Origin: Corynebacterium terpenotabidum Y-11
GTDB taxonomy: Bacteria > Actinomycetota > Actinomycetes > Mycobacteriales > Mycobacteriaceae
Length of the DNA: 64,000 bases
Direction: 5' to 3'
NCBI RefSeq assembly: GCF_000418365.1
Contig: NC_021663.1
Coordinates: 744,001 to 808,000 of the forward strand
Shown here: positions 1 to 12,930 of the stretch, in pieces
How the letters are laid out: each line of letters starts with the position of its first letter
Numbering within the stretch: position 1 is the stretch's first letter
Translations under genes and position numbers: made by a program
Notes under the pieces: model-generated
Databases searched by the model: none
What the model was told of the DNA's origin: nothing
The model's input: only the letters and a program-made list of their open reading frames with translations

Positions 1-71
1 GTCGTGCCGGCGTTCCTGCGCTACGTCCCGGCCCGCTTCGCCGTCGTTGACGACACAGGAAGGAACTGACC
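1..71 (+). other. Unassigned 5' edge upstream of nrdI
   Basis: In related genomes nrdH, a glutaredoxin-like partner, precedes nrdI. I translated all three forward frames here and found no recognisable NrdH C-terminus. One frame is open and stops with TGA at 67-69, just before nrdI, so the tail of an upstream gene may be present but I cannot name it. The segment does contain the nrdI ribosome binding site (AGGAAGG at 59-65). Confidence 0.3.
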
Positions 72-518
72 ATGTTCATCGTCTATTTCTCGTCGACCAC
101 CCGGAACACCGACCGCTTCGTGTCGAAGCTCGGCTTCCCGGCCGAACGCATTCCGCTGCGTCGTGGTGACGAACCCCTGCGCGTCGATGAACCCTATGTG
201 CTGATCTGTCCCACCTACGGGGGAGGGGCGTCGATCACCGGCGACTTCTCGCGCCCGGTGCCCAAGCAGGTCATCCAGTTCCTCAACGACGAGCACAACC
301 GGGGTCTCATCCGTGGCGTCATCGCCGGCGGGAACCTCAACTTCGGCACCGACTACGGCAGGGCCGGTGATGTCATCGCGGCGAAGTGCCACGTCCCGTA
401 CCTCTACCGGTTCGAGCTGATGGGCAACGAGGAGGACGTCGCCCGGGTCCAGGAGGGCCTCGCGGAGTTCGAGGAGTTTTCCCGTGCCGAGGGAAGCTGG
501 GATCCGCCAGTGACCTGA
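72..518 (+). CDS. nrdI: Class Ib ribonucleotide reductase flavodoxin NrdI
   Basis: NrdI is a small flavodoxin-like FMN protein. In the family it supplies the oxidant that assembles the dimanganese-tyrosyl radical cofactor of NrdF. The 148-residue product begins with [13 protein letters not shown], the FMN phosphate-binding loop seen at this position in NrdI proteins. It also has the Gly-rich segments PTYGGGAS and IAGGNLNFG expected around the isoalloxazine ring. Length and order (nrdI then nrdE, 69 nt apart) match corynebacterial nrdHIE operons. The ATG at 72 follows a strong AGGAAGG site. It is probably co-transcribed with nrdE at 588. Confidence 0.95.
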   Translation: MFIVYFSSTTRNTDRFVSKLGFPAERIPLRRGDEPLRVDEPYVLICPTYGGGASITGDFSRPVPKQVIQFLNDEHNRGLIRGVIAGGNLNFGTDYGRAGDVIAAKCHVPYLYRFELMGNEEDVARVQEGLAEFEEFSRAEGSWDPPVT

Positions 519-587
519 CCAGCGGAGGTGCAGACGGCACCGAATGACGGTAGACATGAGCAGACACAGATCAAGGAACGGGGAATC

Positions 588-2747
588 ATGACCACGGATC
601 TCGGTAAGACGGTGGCGGAGCCGGTGGCCCAGGCGGAGCAGCTGGACTACCACTCGCTCAACGCGATGCTGAACCTCTACGACAGCAACGGCAACATCCA
701 GTTCGACAAGGACCGGGAGGCGGCCAACCAGTACTTCCTCCAGCACGTCAACCAGAACACGGTCTACTTCCACGACCTGGAGGAGAAGATCGGCTACCTC
801 GTCGACAACGACTACTATGACCGGACGGTGCTCGACAAGTACGACGACGAGTTCGTCAAGGACCTGTTCAAGCAGGCCTACGCCAAGAAGTTCCGCTTCC
901 AGACCTTCCTCGGGGCGTTCAAGTACTACACGTCCTACACGCTGAAGACCTTCGACGGACGCCGCTACCTGGAGCGTTACGAGGACCGGGTCTGCATGGT
1001 CGCCCTGGGGCTGGCGGACGGCAACGCCGCGCTGGCCTCCCATCTCGTCGACGAGATCATCGACGGGCGCTTCCAGCCGGCCACCCCGACCTTCCTCAAC
1101 ATCGGCAAGGCCCAGCGTGGTGAGCCGGTGAGCTGCTTCCTGCTGCGCATCGAGGACAACATGGAGTCCATCGGGCGTTCCATCAACTCCGCCCTGCAGC
1201 TGTCCAAGCGCGGCGGCGGCGTCGCACTGCTGCTCTCCAACATCCGTGAGATCGGCGCGCCGATCAAGCACATCGAGAACCAGTCGAGTGGTGTCATCCC
1301 GGTGATGAAGCTGCTGGAGGATTCGTTCTCCTACGCCAACCAGCTCGGTGCGCGGCAGGGGGCGGGAGCGGTGTACCTGCACGCCCACCACCCCGACATC
1401 ATGAAGTTCCTGGACACCAAGCGGGAGAACGCGGACGAGAAGATCCGCATCAAGACCCTGTCGCTGGGTGTGGTCATCCCGGACATCACCTTCGAGCTGG
1501 CCAAGCGCAACGACGACATGTACCTCTTCTCCCCGTATGACGTGGAGCGGATCTACGGTAAGCCCTTCGCCGACGTGTCCGTCACCGAGCACTACGAGGA
1601 GATGGTCGAGGACCCGCGGATCCGCAAGTCCAAGATCAACGCCCGCCAGTTCTTCCAGACCCTCGCGGAGATCCAGTTCGAGTCCGGTTACCCCTACATC
1701 ATGTTCGAGGACACGGTGAACCGTGCGAACCCGATCGAGGGACGCATCACCCACTCGAACCTGTGCTCCGAGATCCTCCAGGTCTCGACCCCGTCGACGT
1801 TCAACGATGACCTGTCCTACGCCGAGATCGGCAACGACATCTCCTGCAACCTCGGCTCGCTGAACATCGCCGCCGCGGTGGACTCCCCGGACTTCTCCCG
1901 CACCATCGAGACCGCGATCCGCGGCCTGACGGCCGTGTCCGACCAGACGTTCATCGATTCGGTGCCGTCGATCCGGGAGGGGAACAACGCCTCCCACGCC
2001 ATCGGTCTGGGCCAGATGAACCTGCACGGGTTCCTCGGGCGGGAGCACATCTACTACGGTTCGGAGGAGGGGCTGGACTTCACCAACGCCTACTTCGCCG
2101 CGGTGATGTACGAGTGCCTCAAGGCCTCCAACACCATTGCGCGGGAGCGTGGCCGGAAGTTCAGCAGCTTCGACACCTCGGAGTACGCCACCGGTGAGTT
2201 CTTCGACCGTTACGATCCGGCGTCCTTCCAGCCGACGACGGACCGGGTGAAGGAGATCTTCGCGAACTCCACGATCCACATCCCGGACGCCGCGGACTGG
2301 GCCGCCCTGAAGGACGCGGTGATGGCCGACGGCTTGTACAACCGCAACCTCCAGGCGGTGCCGCCGACCGGTTCGATCTCCTACATCAACAACTCGACCT
2401 CCTCGATCCACCCGATCGCGTCGAAGATCGAGATCCGTAAGGAAGGCAAGATCGGGCGCGTCTACTACCCGGCGCCGCACATGGACAACGACAACCTGGA
2501 GTACTTCCAGGACGCCTACGAGATCGGCTACGAGAAGATCATCGACACCTATGCGGTCGCGACGAAGTACGTCGACCAGGGACTGTCGTTGACACTGTTC
2601 TTCCGGGATGACGCCACCACGCGTGACATCAACCGGGCGCAGATCTACGCCTGGCGCAAGGGGATCAAGACGCTGTACTACATCCGGCTGCGTCAGACCG
2701 CGCTCACCGGCACCGAGGTCGAGGGCTGCGTGTCCTGCATGCTGTAG
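588..2747 (+). CDS. nrdE: Class Ib ribonucleoside-diphosphate reductase alpha subunit NrdE
   Basis: NrdE is the large catalytic subunit that reduces ribonucleoside diphosphates to deoxy forms, giving the cell its DNA precursors. The 719-residue product shows family signatures: the active-site cysteine in [10 protein letters not shown], the NLCSEI and SCNLGSLN segments, and the C-terminal redox pair EGCVSCML that hands electrons from NrdH. It lacks an N-terminal ATP-cone, as expected for class Ib. I chose ATG 588, preceded by AAGGAACGGGGA. A GTG at 528 is in frame but would add 20 residues ([11 protein letters not shown]...) not typical of NrdE. The partner subunit NrdF lies 1 kb downstream beyond ferritin. 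Confidence 0.97.
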   Translation: MTTDLGKTVAEPVAQAEQLDYHSLNAMLNLYDSNGNIQFDKDREAANQYFLQHVNQNTVYFHDLEEKIGYLVDNDYYDRTVLDKYDDEFVKDLFKQAYAKKFRFQTFLGAFKYYTSYTLKTFDGRRYLERYEDRVCMVALGLADGNAALASHLVDEIIDGRFQPATPTFLNIGKAQRGEPVSCFLLRIEDNMESIGRSINSALQLSKRGGGVALLLSNIREIGAPIKHIENQSSGVIPVMKLLEDSFSYANQLGARQGAGAVYLHAHHPDIMKFLDTKRENADEKIRIKTLSLGVVIPDITFELAKRNDDMYLFSPYDVERIYGKPFADVSVTEHYEEMVEDPRIRKSKINARQFFQTLAEIQFESGYPYIMFEDTVNRANPIEGRITHSNLCSEILQVSTPSTFNDDLSYAEIGNDISCNLGSLNIAAAVDSPDFSRTIETAIRGLTAVSDQTFIDSVPSIREGNNASHAIGLGQMNLHGFLGREHIYYGSEEGLDFTNAYFAAVMYECLKASNTIARERGRKFSSFDTSEYATGEFFDRYDPASFQPTTDRVKEIFANSTIHIPDAADWAALKDAVMADGLYNRNLQAVPPTGSISYINNSTSSIHPIASKIEIRKEGKIGRVYYPAPHMDNDNLEYFQDAYEIGYEKIIDTYAVATKYVDQGLSLTLFFRDDATTRDINRAQIYAWRKGIKTLYYIRLRQTALTGTEVEGCVSCML

Positions 2748-2756
2748 TGCATGGTC

Positions 2757-2872
2757 GTGCACGGGGCCGGGCCGTGCACCGGAGGTGCCGTGTACGGGAA
2801 ATGCTGTGTGCACGACAAGGCACCACGGCAATGCGACAGGGCCCCGCAGGATCACATGATCCTGCGGGGCCC
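2757..2872. terminator. Two hairpins between convergent nrdE and ferritin
   Basis: The first hairpin has arms 2757-2764 and 2772-2779 (GTGCACGG/CCGTGCAC). The second, much stronger, is a perfect 16-bp stem with arms 2839-2854 and 2857-2872 and a 2-nt loop. Neither has a clear U-tract. They lie between convergent genes, so they fit bidirectional termination. Confidence 0.7.
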
Positions 2873-2925
2873 GTGTCCCGGGCGGCCGGGAAGCTGTCGG
2901 TCACCCGGTCCGGTGAGACGAGATG

Positions 2926-3432
2926 TCAGGCGGTGCGACCGCCCAGCTTGGCGTCGATGCGCAGCAGGCCCGAGCCGTCGTTGCCGACGACCTTGATCCA
3001 GTCGATGATGTCGTTGACGGTGGACTCTTCCTCGATCTGCTCGGTGAGGAAGAAGTTGATGAGGGAGCGGGAGTCGATGTCACCGGTCTCGTCCGCGACG
3101 CGGGCGAGGTTGCGGATCATCTCGGAGATCTTCTGCTCGTGGGCGAGGGCGGCCTCGAAGGCGTCCAGCGGGGTGGCGATCTTCAGGGAGGGCAGCTCGA
3201 TGTCGGTGAGGTCCACGCGGGCATCGCGGTCGAGGAGGTGCTCGGCGAACTTCGCGGCGTGGGTGCGCTCCTCGTCGGCCTGGGCGCGGAACCAGTCGCG
3301 CATGCCGAGGAAGGAGAGGCGGTCCATCTCGTAGGACAGCTGGGAGTAGATGAGGGACGCACCGTGCTCGGCGACGACCTGCTTGTTGACGGCTTCCTGG
3401 AACTTCTCGTTGATGCTCATGGCTGCAACCAT
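2926..3432 (-). CDS. ftn: Ferritin (iron storage)
   Basis: Non-haem ferritins oxidise Fe(II) and store it as a ferric core in a 24-subunit shell. The product (168 residues, or 164 from the inner ATG at 3420) is a four-helix bundle with ferroxidase-type residues: EHGASLIYSQL, DEERTHAAKF and a later EQIEEE. These supply the Glu, Glu/His and Glu ligands expected of the dinuclear site. I favour the start at 3432 because GGAAGG lies 10 nt upstream; the family-like MSINEKF start is four codons later. The location between nrdE and nrdF is shared with other corynebacteria. Iron control by DtxR/RipA is known for corynebacterial ferritin, but I see no convincing DtxR box here. Confidence 0.93.
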   Translation of the reverse strand: MVAAMSINEKFQEAVNKQVVAEHGASLIYSQLSYEMDRLSFLGMRDWFRAQADEERTHAAKFAEHLLDRDARVDLTDIELPSLKIATPLDAFEAALAHEQKISEMIRNLARVADETGDIDSRSLINFFLTEQIEEESTVNDIIDWIKVVGNDGSGLLRIDAKLGGRTA

Positions 3433-4799
<1,367 letters not shown>

Positions 4800-4841
4800 G
4801 AGGGCTCCCAGCGTCGAAGTACCGGGTGTTCTGGGGCCGAC

Positions 4842-4972
4842 GGGGTCTGGCGGGGGCGGGGTCTGGCGGGGGTCGGAGGCTGGCGAGGCCTGGCGAAGTG
4901 TGGCGGGGTGGTCCACTGGCCGACGAAGTGTGGCGGGGGCGGCCAGGGGGCCGGCGGGGTGTGGCAGGGCCG
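4842..4972. repeat. G-rich degenerate tandem repeats downstream of nrdF
   Basis: The stretch is built from imperfect repeats of GTCTGGCGGGGG and of CGAAGTGTGGCGGGG. It lies in the 415-bp gap between nrdF and ctaD (4800-5214). No gene is convincing here. The G runs could form G-quadruplexes on the plus-strand transcript. No clear terminator for nrdF was found. Confidence 0.6.
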
Positions 4973-5171
4973 CACGGTCCAGGTCAGGGGAGTGGCACCA
5001 TTCGCCGATTCTTCCCGGCCACCCCCGGATGCGTCGCCCTGACCCGGAAAAGGGGTGCCAGCTATCAATATCCGCAGGCACCCATTAACATGGGTCACAG
5101 TCTGCGCTGGATGGTTCGGCGGAGGTGACGTCTTCGCCGCCGAGCCACACCACTGTGCAGTTCATTCAAAG

Positions 5172-5195
5172 GGAGCCGTCCCGACGAACGGCTCC
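5172..5195 (+). promoter_or_regulatory. 5' leader hairpin just upstream of ctaD
   Basis: The arms GGAGCCGT (5172-5179) and ACGGCTCC (5188-5195) form an 8-bp stem with an 8-nt loop. It ends 10 nt before the AGGAGG ribosome binding site of ctaD. It might stabilise the leader or act as an attenuator. Confidence 0.45.
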
Positions 5196-5214
5196 GCGTA
5201 GTCAGGAGGATTGA

Positions 5215-6915
<1,701 letters not shown>

Positions 6916-6940
6916 GCACATCCCACCTAAGGCTACGACC

Positions 6941-6974
6941 ACAGCCGCACCCCAGCTACGCGGGGTGCGGCTGT
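6941..6974 (+). terminator. Terminator-like hairpin after ctaD
   Basis: A perfect 13-bp stem has arms 6941-6953 and 6962-6974 around an 8-nt loop. It lies 25 bp after the ctaD stop and just before the serB promoter. No U-tract is present. Confidence 0.7.
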
Positions 6975-7008
6975 CGCCGTTGCGGGATGAAGTGCGACAA
7001 TGGTCTGC

Positions 7009-8328
7009 GTGGACACCTCGGATGCAGCACAGCAGACACCTCAGACCAGCACCCCGACGAACAAGCGTGACAACGCCCATCTCACCGTCACCCTCGCGGA
7101 GGGGCTTGCCCCGGCAGTCGTGACGGTCACCGGACCGGACCGGCCCGGCGTCACCGCCGACTTCTTCCGGGCACTTGCCGATCACGACACTCAGCTCCTC
7201 GACGTCGAGCAGGCTGTCTTCCGCGGGAACCTCAACCTCGCGGCATACATCGGTTACCGGCCCACGGACGGACTGATTCTGCGGGAGAGCCTGGATTCAG
7301 TCCTCGGGGGCACCGGCATGAACGTCACCGTCGACGTCTCCGAAGAAGTTCAGCAGGCCCGCAGCCGCTCCACCCACGCCGTCGTGGTGCTGGGAGACCC
7401 GGTCACCGCCGAGCATATTTCCGCCATCGGTCGCGTCCTCGCCGATCACGGGGCCAATATTGACGGTATTCGTGGCATCGCGGACTACCCCGTCACTGGC
7501 CTGGAGCTGAAGATCACCGTCGCCAACCCCGCTCCGGGTGGATCCTCGGAGCTGCGTGAGGCACTCGCTGAGATCGCCCACGGTTCCGGTGTCGACATCG
7601 CCATCCAGCGCGCCGGACTGGCCAACAAGACCAAGCGCCTTATCTGTTTCGACGTCGATTCCACGCTCATCCAGCAGGAAGTCATCGAGCTTCTCGCCGC
7701 GCATGCCGGGCGCGAAGCGGAGGTCGCCGCGGTCACCGAACGGGCGATGCGCGGTGAGCTGGACTTCGCGGAGTCCCTCCATGAGCGGGTCAAGGCACTT
7801 GCCGGGCTCGACGCCTCGGTCATCGATGAGGTTTCCCGGGCCGTTCAACTCACCCCCGGGGCCCGTACCACAATCCGTACCCTGAAGCGCCTGGGCTACC
7901 GCACCGGTGCCGTGTCCGGTGGCTTCGTCCAGGTACTGGAGCCGCTGGCCAGGGAGCTGGGCTTGGACTTCTACCGCGCCAACACCCTGGAGATCGTCGA
8001 CGGCAAGCTCACCGGACGTGTCATCGGGCAGGTTATCGACCGCGAAGTGAAGGCGGAGAGCCTCAAGGAGTTCGCCTGGTCCAACGGCATCACCCTGAAC
8101 CAGACCGTCGCCGTCGGCGACGGTGCCAATGACATTGCCATGCTGTCGGTCGCGGGTTTGGGCATCGCGTTCAACGCCAAGCCGGCGCTGCGCGAAGTCG
8201 CTGATGCGACGGTGAACCACCCCTTCCTCGATGAGGTGCTGTTCATGCTCGGCATCTCCCGGGAAGAGATCGACACCGCCGATCTTGCGGACGGCACCTA
8301 CCGGCGGGTTCCGCTGGAGCACCGGTGA
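7009..8328 (+). CDS. serB: Phosphoserine phosphatase SerB (ACT-HAD)
   Basis: The enzyme hydrolyses O-phospho-L-serine, the last step of serine synthesis. The N-terminal part contains an ACT-type regulatory region (PAVVTVTGPDRPGVTADFF) followed by a second ACT-like repeat. The C-terminal half is a HAD phosphatase with the nucleophile motif CFDVDSTLI, the GAVSGGF segment and VGDGANDIAML metal-binding motif. I chose GTG 7009 (439 residues) over ATG 7000 because GACAAT at 6996-7001 lies exactly 7 nt before the GTG, the spacing of a leaderless promoter; neither start has a good ribosome binding site. Its stop overlaps the next start (GTGA, 8325-8328), so the two genes are probably coupled. Confidence 0.95.
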   Translation: MDTSDAAQQTPQTSTPTNKRDNAHLTVTLAEGLAPAVVTVTGPDRPGVTADFFRALADHDTQLLDVEQAVFRGNLNLAAYIGYRPTDGLILRESLDSVLGGTGMNVTVDVSEEVQQARSRSTHAVVVLGDPVTAEHISAIGRVLADHGANIDGIRGIADYPVTGLELKITVANPAPGGSSELREALAEIAHGSGVDIAIQRAGLANKTKRLICFDVDSTLIQQEVIELLAAHAGREAEVAAVTERAMRGELDFAESLHERVKALAGLDASVIDEVSRAVQLTPGARTTIRTLKRLGYRTGAVSGGFVQVLEPLARELGLDFYRANTLEIVDGKLTGRVIGQVIDREVKAESLKEFAWSNGITLNQTVAVGDGANDIAMLSVAGLGIAFNAKPALREVADATVNHPFLDEVLFMLGISREEIDTADLADGTYRRVPLEHR

Positions 8329-9158
8329 CCGGTGCGGACGCTGCGTCCCACAGTGACACCGGGGACACCGGTGACACGACCCCGCTGATCCGTGCCGCCC
8401 ACCGACGACTGAGCACGGCCATGGCGGCGGACCGGGACGGGGAGGACCCCACCGATCCGACGACCGTCCAGGCGATGCCCCTGGTCCTGGAGATCCCGCA
8501 TGCTCCGTTGCCGGAGCGCCGGGAGCTGCTGGAGGCTGCCGCGGTAGCCTGCGTGGCGGTGTGTCTTGATCCGCGGGCCGGGCAACCGGAATCGGCCTTC
8601 GCCGCATCGCTCGGGCGCTGGTACGGAGCCAGGATCCGGAAGATCGCCCGCCGGGCCCGCAACAAGCGGTGGGTCGATGCACAGGCGGTCCCCGGAGTGA
8701 CTGCCACAGTCGGGAATGCCCACGCCCGCGCGTTCACCCCGTGCCCGGTCAATGAGACTCCGGCCCTGCTGAACCGGCTGCAGATCGAGGGGACAGATCT
8801 GCCGGGCACCCCTGAGCAGGAGGCGGTGCTCGCTGCCGACCGACACCCGGTGATCTGGGTGGACGCCGGGCTGGGCATGTCCGTCGGCAAGGCCGCCGCC
8901 CAGGTCTCGCACGGGTCCATGCTTCTCGCTGCGGCGATGGACGTGGAGGACGCGCTGGACTGGGCGGCTACGGGATTCCCGCTGCATGTCTGCGAGGTGG
9001 AGTCCGCCCGGTTCGCTGAGGCGTGCGCGGAGGCGGAACAGATCAGGGACGGGGTGGGCGGCGACTTGGTGGCGGGCCGTGCCGCCGCCGTCGTGCAGGA
9101 CGCCGGCTATACCGAAGTCGCCCCCGGCTCGGTGACCGTCGTCGCTGTCACCAGGTGA
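8325..9158 (+). CDS. PTH2-family peptidyl-tRNA hydrolase
   Basis: PTH2 enzymes release tRNA from stalled peptidyl-tRNA. In this 277-residue protein the PTH2 core is in the C-terminal third: IWVDAGLGMSVGKAAAQVSH matches the family motif (KxGKxxAQxxHA type), followed by the SVTVVAVTR end strand. The first 150 residues are a less conserved extension found in actinobacterial homologues. The GTG start overlaps the serB stop by 4 nt, so translation is coupled. It meets the minus-strand ligase gene head-on with no gap at 9158/9159. Confidence 0.85.
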   Translation: MTGADAASHSDTGDTGDTTPLIRAAHRRLSTAMAADRDGEDPTDPTTVQAMPLVLEIPHAPLPERRELLEAAAVACVAVCLDPRAGQPESAFAASLGRWYGARIRKIARRARNKRWVDAQAVPGVTATVGNAHARAFTPCPVNETPALLNRLQIEGTDLPGTPEQEAVLAADRHPVIWVDAGLGMSVGKAAAQVSHGSMLLAAAMDVEDALDWAATGFPLHVCEVESARFAEACAEAEQIRDGVGGDLVAGRAAAVVQDAGYTEVAPGSVTVVAVTR

Positions 9159-10742
9159 CTAGCTCTCCCGGAGCTTCCGGCGCAGGGTCTTCCCCGTCGC
9201 GGACCTCGGGACCTCCGCGATGAACTCAACGGCCCGCAGCGTCTTGTACGGCTCGACCCGGGTATTCACCGCGTCCATGATCGCTGCCGCGACCTCCTCA
9301 TCACTGCGGTCATCACCGGTGAGCGGCCGCTGACGGACGACAAAGGCCTCGGGAATCTCCTCCGCGTCCTCCCCGGAGACGCCGACGACCGCGGCGTCCG
9401 CAACATCGGGAAGAGCGAGCAGCAGCGCCTCGAGTTCGGCCGGAGCCACCTGCTGGCCTTGGTGCCTGATGATCTCTGTGAGCCGGTCGACGATGTAGAC
9501 GTGTCCGGCGGCATCCTGCCTCGCGAGGTCACCGGTGCGCAGCCAGCCGTCGCCGGGCAGCACGACAGCGGTGGCTTCGTCGCTCCCGAGGTAGCCGACC
9601 ATGACCTGGGGCCCCCGGACCCACAGTTCACCGTCAGCACTGAGCCCCTCGACCGGGACCGGGATCTCGTCGAGGGTTCCGGGGTCAACGAGTTTGTGCT
9701 CGGTGCCCGGCACCGGTCGGCCGATCGAGCCGCGCGACAGATTATCGTCGGTGTTCAGGTGGGTCACCGGACCGGCCTCAGTGAGACCGTAGCCCTGGTA
9801 CACGCGGATACCGAGGCGGCTTTCCACCGCACGGGCCAGGCCGTCGTCCAGCGGGGCGGCGCCGCTGACCACGGCGCGCAGGGTGGACAGGTCGTGGTCG
9901 ACCACTGCGGGGTGCTTCGCCAGGGCCACGGCCACCGGCGGCGCGATGAAGGTGAGGGTGACCCCCTGCTCCTCGTGGGCGGAGAGGAAACTCTCCAGGT
10001 GGAACCGGGGGACGGCGACGAGTTTCGCGCGCAGCCGTACCGCCGCATTCGCCAGTACGGTGAGTCCGTAGATGTGGAAGAACGGCAGTATGCCGAAGAC
10101 AACATCGTCCCGGGTGACCACGCCCGAGGTCTCGATCTGGGCGATGTTGGCGACCAGGTTCGAGTGGGTCAGCTGCACACCCTTCGGCAGACCGGTGGCA
10201 CCCGAGGAGTAGGGGAGGGCGGCGAGGTGCGTGTGCGGGTCGAAGGACACGGCCGGGGGATTACTGCGCTCGGCGTACATCTGCTTGAGCCCGCGGGAGG
10301 TGTCCAGGTGGATCAGCCGGTCGCGTCCCAGGCCGGAGAGTTCCACCGCTTCCTCGCCGCCGTCACCGAAGCCGGCGAAGGTCAGAAGCAATGTGGCCCT
10401 CGAATCCCTGATCTGGTGGGCGACCTGCTCGGCAGAGGCGTGCAGCGCCACCGGGGTGAGGACGGCGCCGAGCCGCCAGACGGCGTGGGCAGCGACAATG
10501 AAGGCTTCGGAATTGGGGCACTGCAGGGCGATGACGTCCCCGGAGCGCACACCGAACCGGGACAGCCAGCCGGCAGCAGCGTCCACATGGCTGCGCAGCG
10601 TGGCGTAGGTGGTCTCGGTCCCCTCTGCCAGGTCGACCACGGCGATCCGGTCTTCGTCATCCGGGGTGAGCGAGCCGTAGAGGTACTCGTAAAGGCCCAC
10701 CCCGGGAACGGTGAACTCGCTCTGGTCACTGGGCACGGGCAT
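9159..10742 (-). CDS. AMP-binding acyl-CoA / 4-coumarate-CoA ligase family protein
   Basis: This 527-residue ANL-superfamily enzyme activates a carboxylic acid with ATP and joins it to CoA. Seen in the sequence: the P-loop YSSGATGLPKGVQLTHSN, the adenine motif YQGYGLTEAGP, the hinge TGDLARQD, and the C-terminal lysine in SATGKTLRRKL. It resembles 4-coumarate-CoA ligase-like FadD proteins, but the substrate cannot be predicted. I chose ATG 10742 because AGGAG precedes it by 6 nt. An ATG at 10748 abuts the AGGAG, and an upstream start at 10799 is less likely. Confidence 0.85.
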   Translation of the reverse strand: MPVPSDQSEFTVPGVGLYEYLYGSLTPDDEDRIAVVDLAEGTETTYATLRSHVDAAAGWLSRFGVRSGDVIALQCPNSEAFIVAAHAVWRLGAVLTPVALHASAEQVAHQIRDSRATLLLTFAGFGDGGEEAVELSGLGRDRLIHLDTSRGLKQMYAERSNPPAVSFDPHTHLAALPYSSGATGLPKGVQLTHSNLVANIAQIETSGVVTRDDVVFGILPFFHIYGLTVLANAAVRLRAKLVAVPRFHLESFLSAHEEQGVTLTFIAPPVAVALAKHPAVVDHDLSTLRAVVSGAAPLDDGLARAVESRLGIRVYQGYGLTEAGPVTHLNTDDNLSRGSIGRPVPGTEHKLVDPGTLDEIPVPVEGLSADGELWVRGPQVMVGYLGSDEATAVVLPGDGWLRTGDLARQDAAGHVYIVDRLTEIIRHQGQQVAPAELEALLLALPDVADAAVVGVSGEDAEEIPEAFVVRQRPLTGDDRSDEEVAAAIMDAVNTRVEPYKTLRAVEFIAEVPRSATGKTLRRKLRES

Positions 10743-10812
10743 CGGCATCTCCTGGCGGTACGTTGAGACATTTCGGTGCGGCAACAACTGCATCGGCAAT
10801 TCTACGCGCCTC

Positions 10813-12930
10813 CTACCCGCGGAGCCTCCGGAGCGCCCCGCGGACCTTACCCCCGTCCGTCGTGGTCCAGAATGCGGGCATCGAGGAGCGGAAGAAGGAG
10901 CCGTAGCGCTTCGTGGCGATCCGGGAGTCCAGGACGGCCACGACCCCGCGGTCGTCGACGCTGCGCAGCAGACGCCCGGCCCCCTGCGCCATGAGCAGTG
11001 CGGCGTGGGTGGCGGAGACTTCCATGAATCCGCTGCGCCCGGCGGCGTCCGCGGCCTCCTTCCTGGCCTGCATCAGCGGATCGTCCGGACGGGGGAAGGG
11101 GATCCGGTCCATCACCACCAGGGACAGGGACGGTCCCGGCACGTCCACGCCCTGCCACAGGCTCAGCGTGCCGAACAGACAGGTCTCCGACTCGGCACGG
11201 AACCGGTCGATGAGGCTGCCGAGGGTGTCCTCGCCCTGCAGCAGGATCTCGTAGGGCACCAGGGTGCGCATCTCCGCCGCAGCGGCCTCGGCGGCACGAC
11301 GGGAGGAGAACAGGCCGAGGGTGCGTCCCCCGGCCGCGTTGATGAGCTGGGCGAGTTCGTCCATCGTCGCCGGGGACGCCCCGTCGCGCCCCGGCGGGTC
11401 CAGATGCCGCGCCATGTAGAGGATGCCATGGGTGGCGGCGGCGAACGGGGTGCCGACATCCAGGGTGGTGCACCGCGACGAGGACAGTCCCCAGGACGCC
11501 AGCATGGCGGTGAACCGGCCGCCGAGAGCCAGTGTCGCGGATGTGAGGACGACGGTGCCGTCGGCGAACAGGCGGGTCCGCAGCAGATCGGCCACGCTCA
11601 GCGGGGCGACGCGGACCGCCCGGCGGTGCCGGTCGCCGCCGAGCCAGACGACGTCCTCACCGAAGAGGGTGGACGCCGCGGTGGCAGCCTCCGCAGCCGC
11701 CCTGGCGTCGGCACCGGTCTCGCCGATCTCGCCGGTCTCGCTGTCCTCGCCGCCATCCCCGGCGGGGGACGCTGCGAGGATCCGCACGACCGTGTCATGA
11801 AGCTCCTCGCAGGAGGAGACGCAGTGGTGGACCTCAGCGGCCTTCTCCGGATCCTCGGCCGGGTTCGGCACTGACCCGTGGACCTTCGACCGGGTGCCCC
11901 ACAGGGCGTCCCGGATAACGACGAGAATCTCGTGGAGAGCGGCCGGGACGTGCGTCCACCGGCCCTCGCGGGCGGCACCGGCGTCCACCGCGGCCTCGAC
12001 CTCGGTGGCCCACCGGTCGGCGGCCTCCTCCAGGTCATCGGCACAGCCGTCGGGGCCGGCCTTCGCACACCGACGGGCCAGCATCGTCAGGGACGCCGCG
12101 GTGAGCTCTGCGGTCGCCACCGAGGTGATCCGGGACTCGAGCTCATGGGCCTCGTCGATGACGGTGACATCGTGCATCGGCAGGACCGACTGGTCCGCCA
12201 TCGCGTCGATCGCCAGCAGGGCATGATTGGTGACCACCACATCAGCCTCGGCAGCCTCGGCGCGGGCGGCTTCGGCGAAGCACTGTTCCCCGAAGGGACA
12301 GCGGGATGCACCGACGCACTCCCGGCTGGTCACGCTGACCTGACGCCAGGCGGTGTCGGACACGCCGCGGGGCAGGGAATCACGGTCCCCGGTGCCGTCG
12401 CCGGACTCGAGGATCTCCTGGGCCCAGTCGCGGAGCCGGGCGACCTGCGCCCCGGTCCGGGTGAGCTCCGCCTCGTCGAGCAGGGCATCGTCGCCGTCAG
12501 CGGGGGCATCCGCGCCGCCGGTGCGGTGCAGACAGAGGTAGTTGTTGCGGCCCTTGAGGATGGCGAAGGATGGGCGCCGCCCCAGTTCCGGGGCGAGGGC
12601 GTCCACCACGCGTGGCAGGTCCCGGTCGACCAACTGGCGCTGCAGGGCGATGGTCGCGGTGGAGACGACGACCCGGCGTCCCGATTCCACGGCATGCGCC
12701 AGCGACGGCACGAGGTAGGCCAGTGACTTACCCGTACCGGTGCCGGCCTGGACGGCGAGGTGCCGTTCACTGGAAATGGCACGGGCGACCGCGTCCGCCA
12801 TCCGGCGTTGGCCGTCACGGCGTGTCCCACCGAGCGCGCTGACGGTGTGGTCCAGCAGGTCGAGCGGGTCAGGGTCCGGTGCGGCGGAGCCGGCGTCACC
12901 GGTCACGGCGTCAGTCACGGCGTCGGTCAC
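10813..12930 (-). CDS. dinG: DinG-type ATP-dependent DNA helicase (XPD-like)
   Basis: DinG-family SF2 helicases unwind 5'-tailed DNA and R-loops in repair. The 705-residue product has Walker A in AGTGTGKSLAYLVP, the DEAH box in VTVIDEAHELE and the C-terminal motif VI region GAGRLLRSVDDRG. Four cysteines lie between motifs Ia and II (YLCLHR, SRECVGASRCPFGEQC), suggesting the Fe-S cluster of the XPD/DinG group. Its GTG start overlaps the pncB stop by 4 nt, so it should be expressed with pncB, as in the Rv1329c-Rv1330c pair. Confidence 0.9.
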   Translation of the reverse strand: MTDAVTDAVTGDAGSAAPDPDPLDLLDHTVSALGGTRRDGQRRMADAVARAISSERHLAVQAGTGTGKSLAYLVPSLAHAVESGRRVVVSTATIALQRQLVDRDLPRVVDALAPELGRRPSFAILKGRNNYLCLHRTGGADAPADGDDALLDEAELTRTGAQVARLRDWAQEILESGDGTGDRDSLPRGVSDTAWRQVSVTSRECVGASRCPFGEQCFAEAARAEAAEADVVVTNHALLAIDAMADQSVLPMHDVTVIDEAHELESRITSVATAELTAASLTMLARRCAKAGPDGCADDLEEAADRWATEVEAAVDAGAAREGRWTHVPAALHEILVVIRDALWGTRSKVHGSVPNPAEDPEKAAEVHHCVSSCEELHDTVVRILAASPAGDGGEDSETGEIGETGADARAAAEAATAASTLFGEDVVWLGGDRHRRAVRVAPLSVADLLRTRLFADGTVVLTSATLALGGRFTAMLASWGLSSSRCTTLDVGTPFAAATHGILYMARHLDPPGRDGASPATMDELAQLINAAGGRTLGLFSSRRAAEAAAAEMRTLVPYEILLQGEDTLGSLIDRFRAESETCLFGTLSLWQGVDVPGPSLSLVVMDRIPFPRPDDPLMQARKEAADAAGRSGFMEVSATHAALLMAQGAGRLLRSVDDRGVVAVLDSRIATKRYGSFFRSSMPAFWTTTDGGKVRGALRRLRG

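Noticed and set aside
1..71. C-terminus of nrdH.
   Set aside because: None of the three forward frames gives the expected glutaredoxin-like ending.
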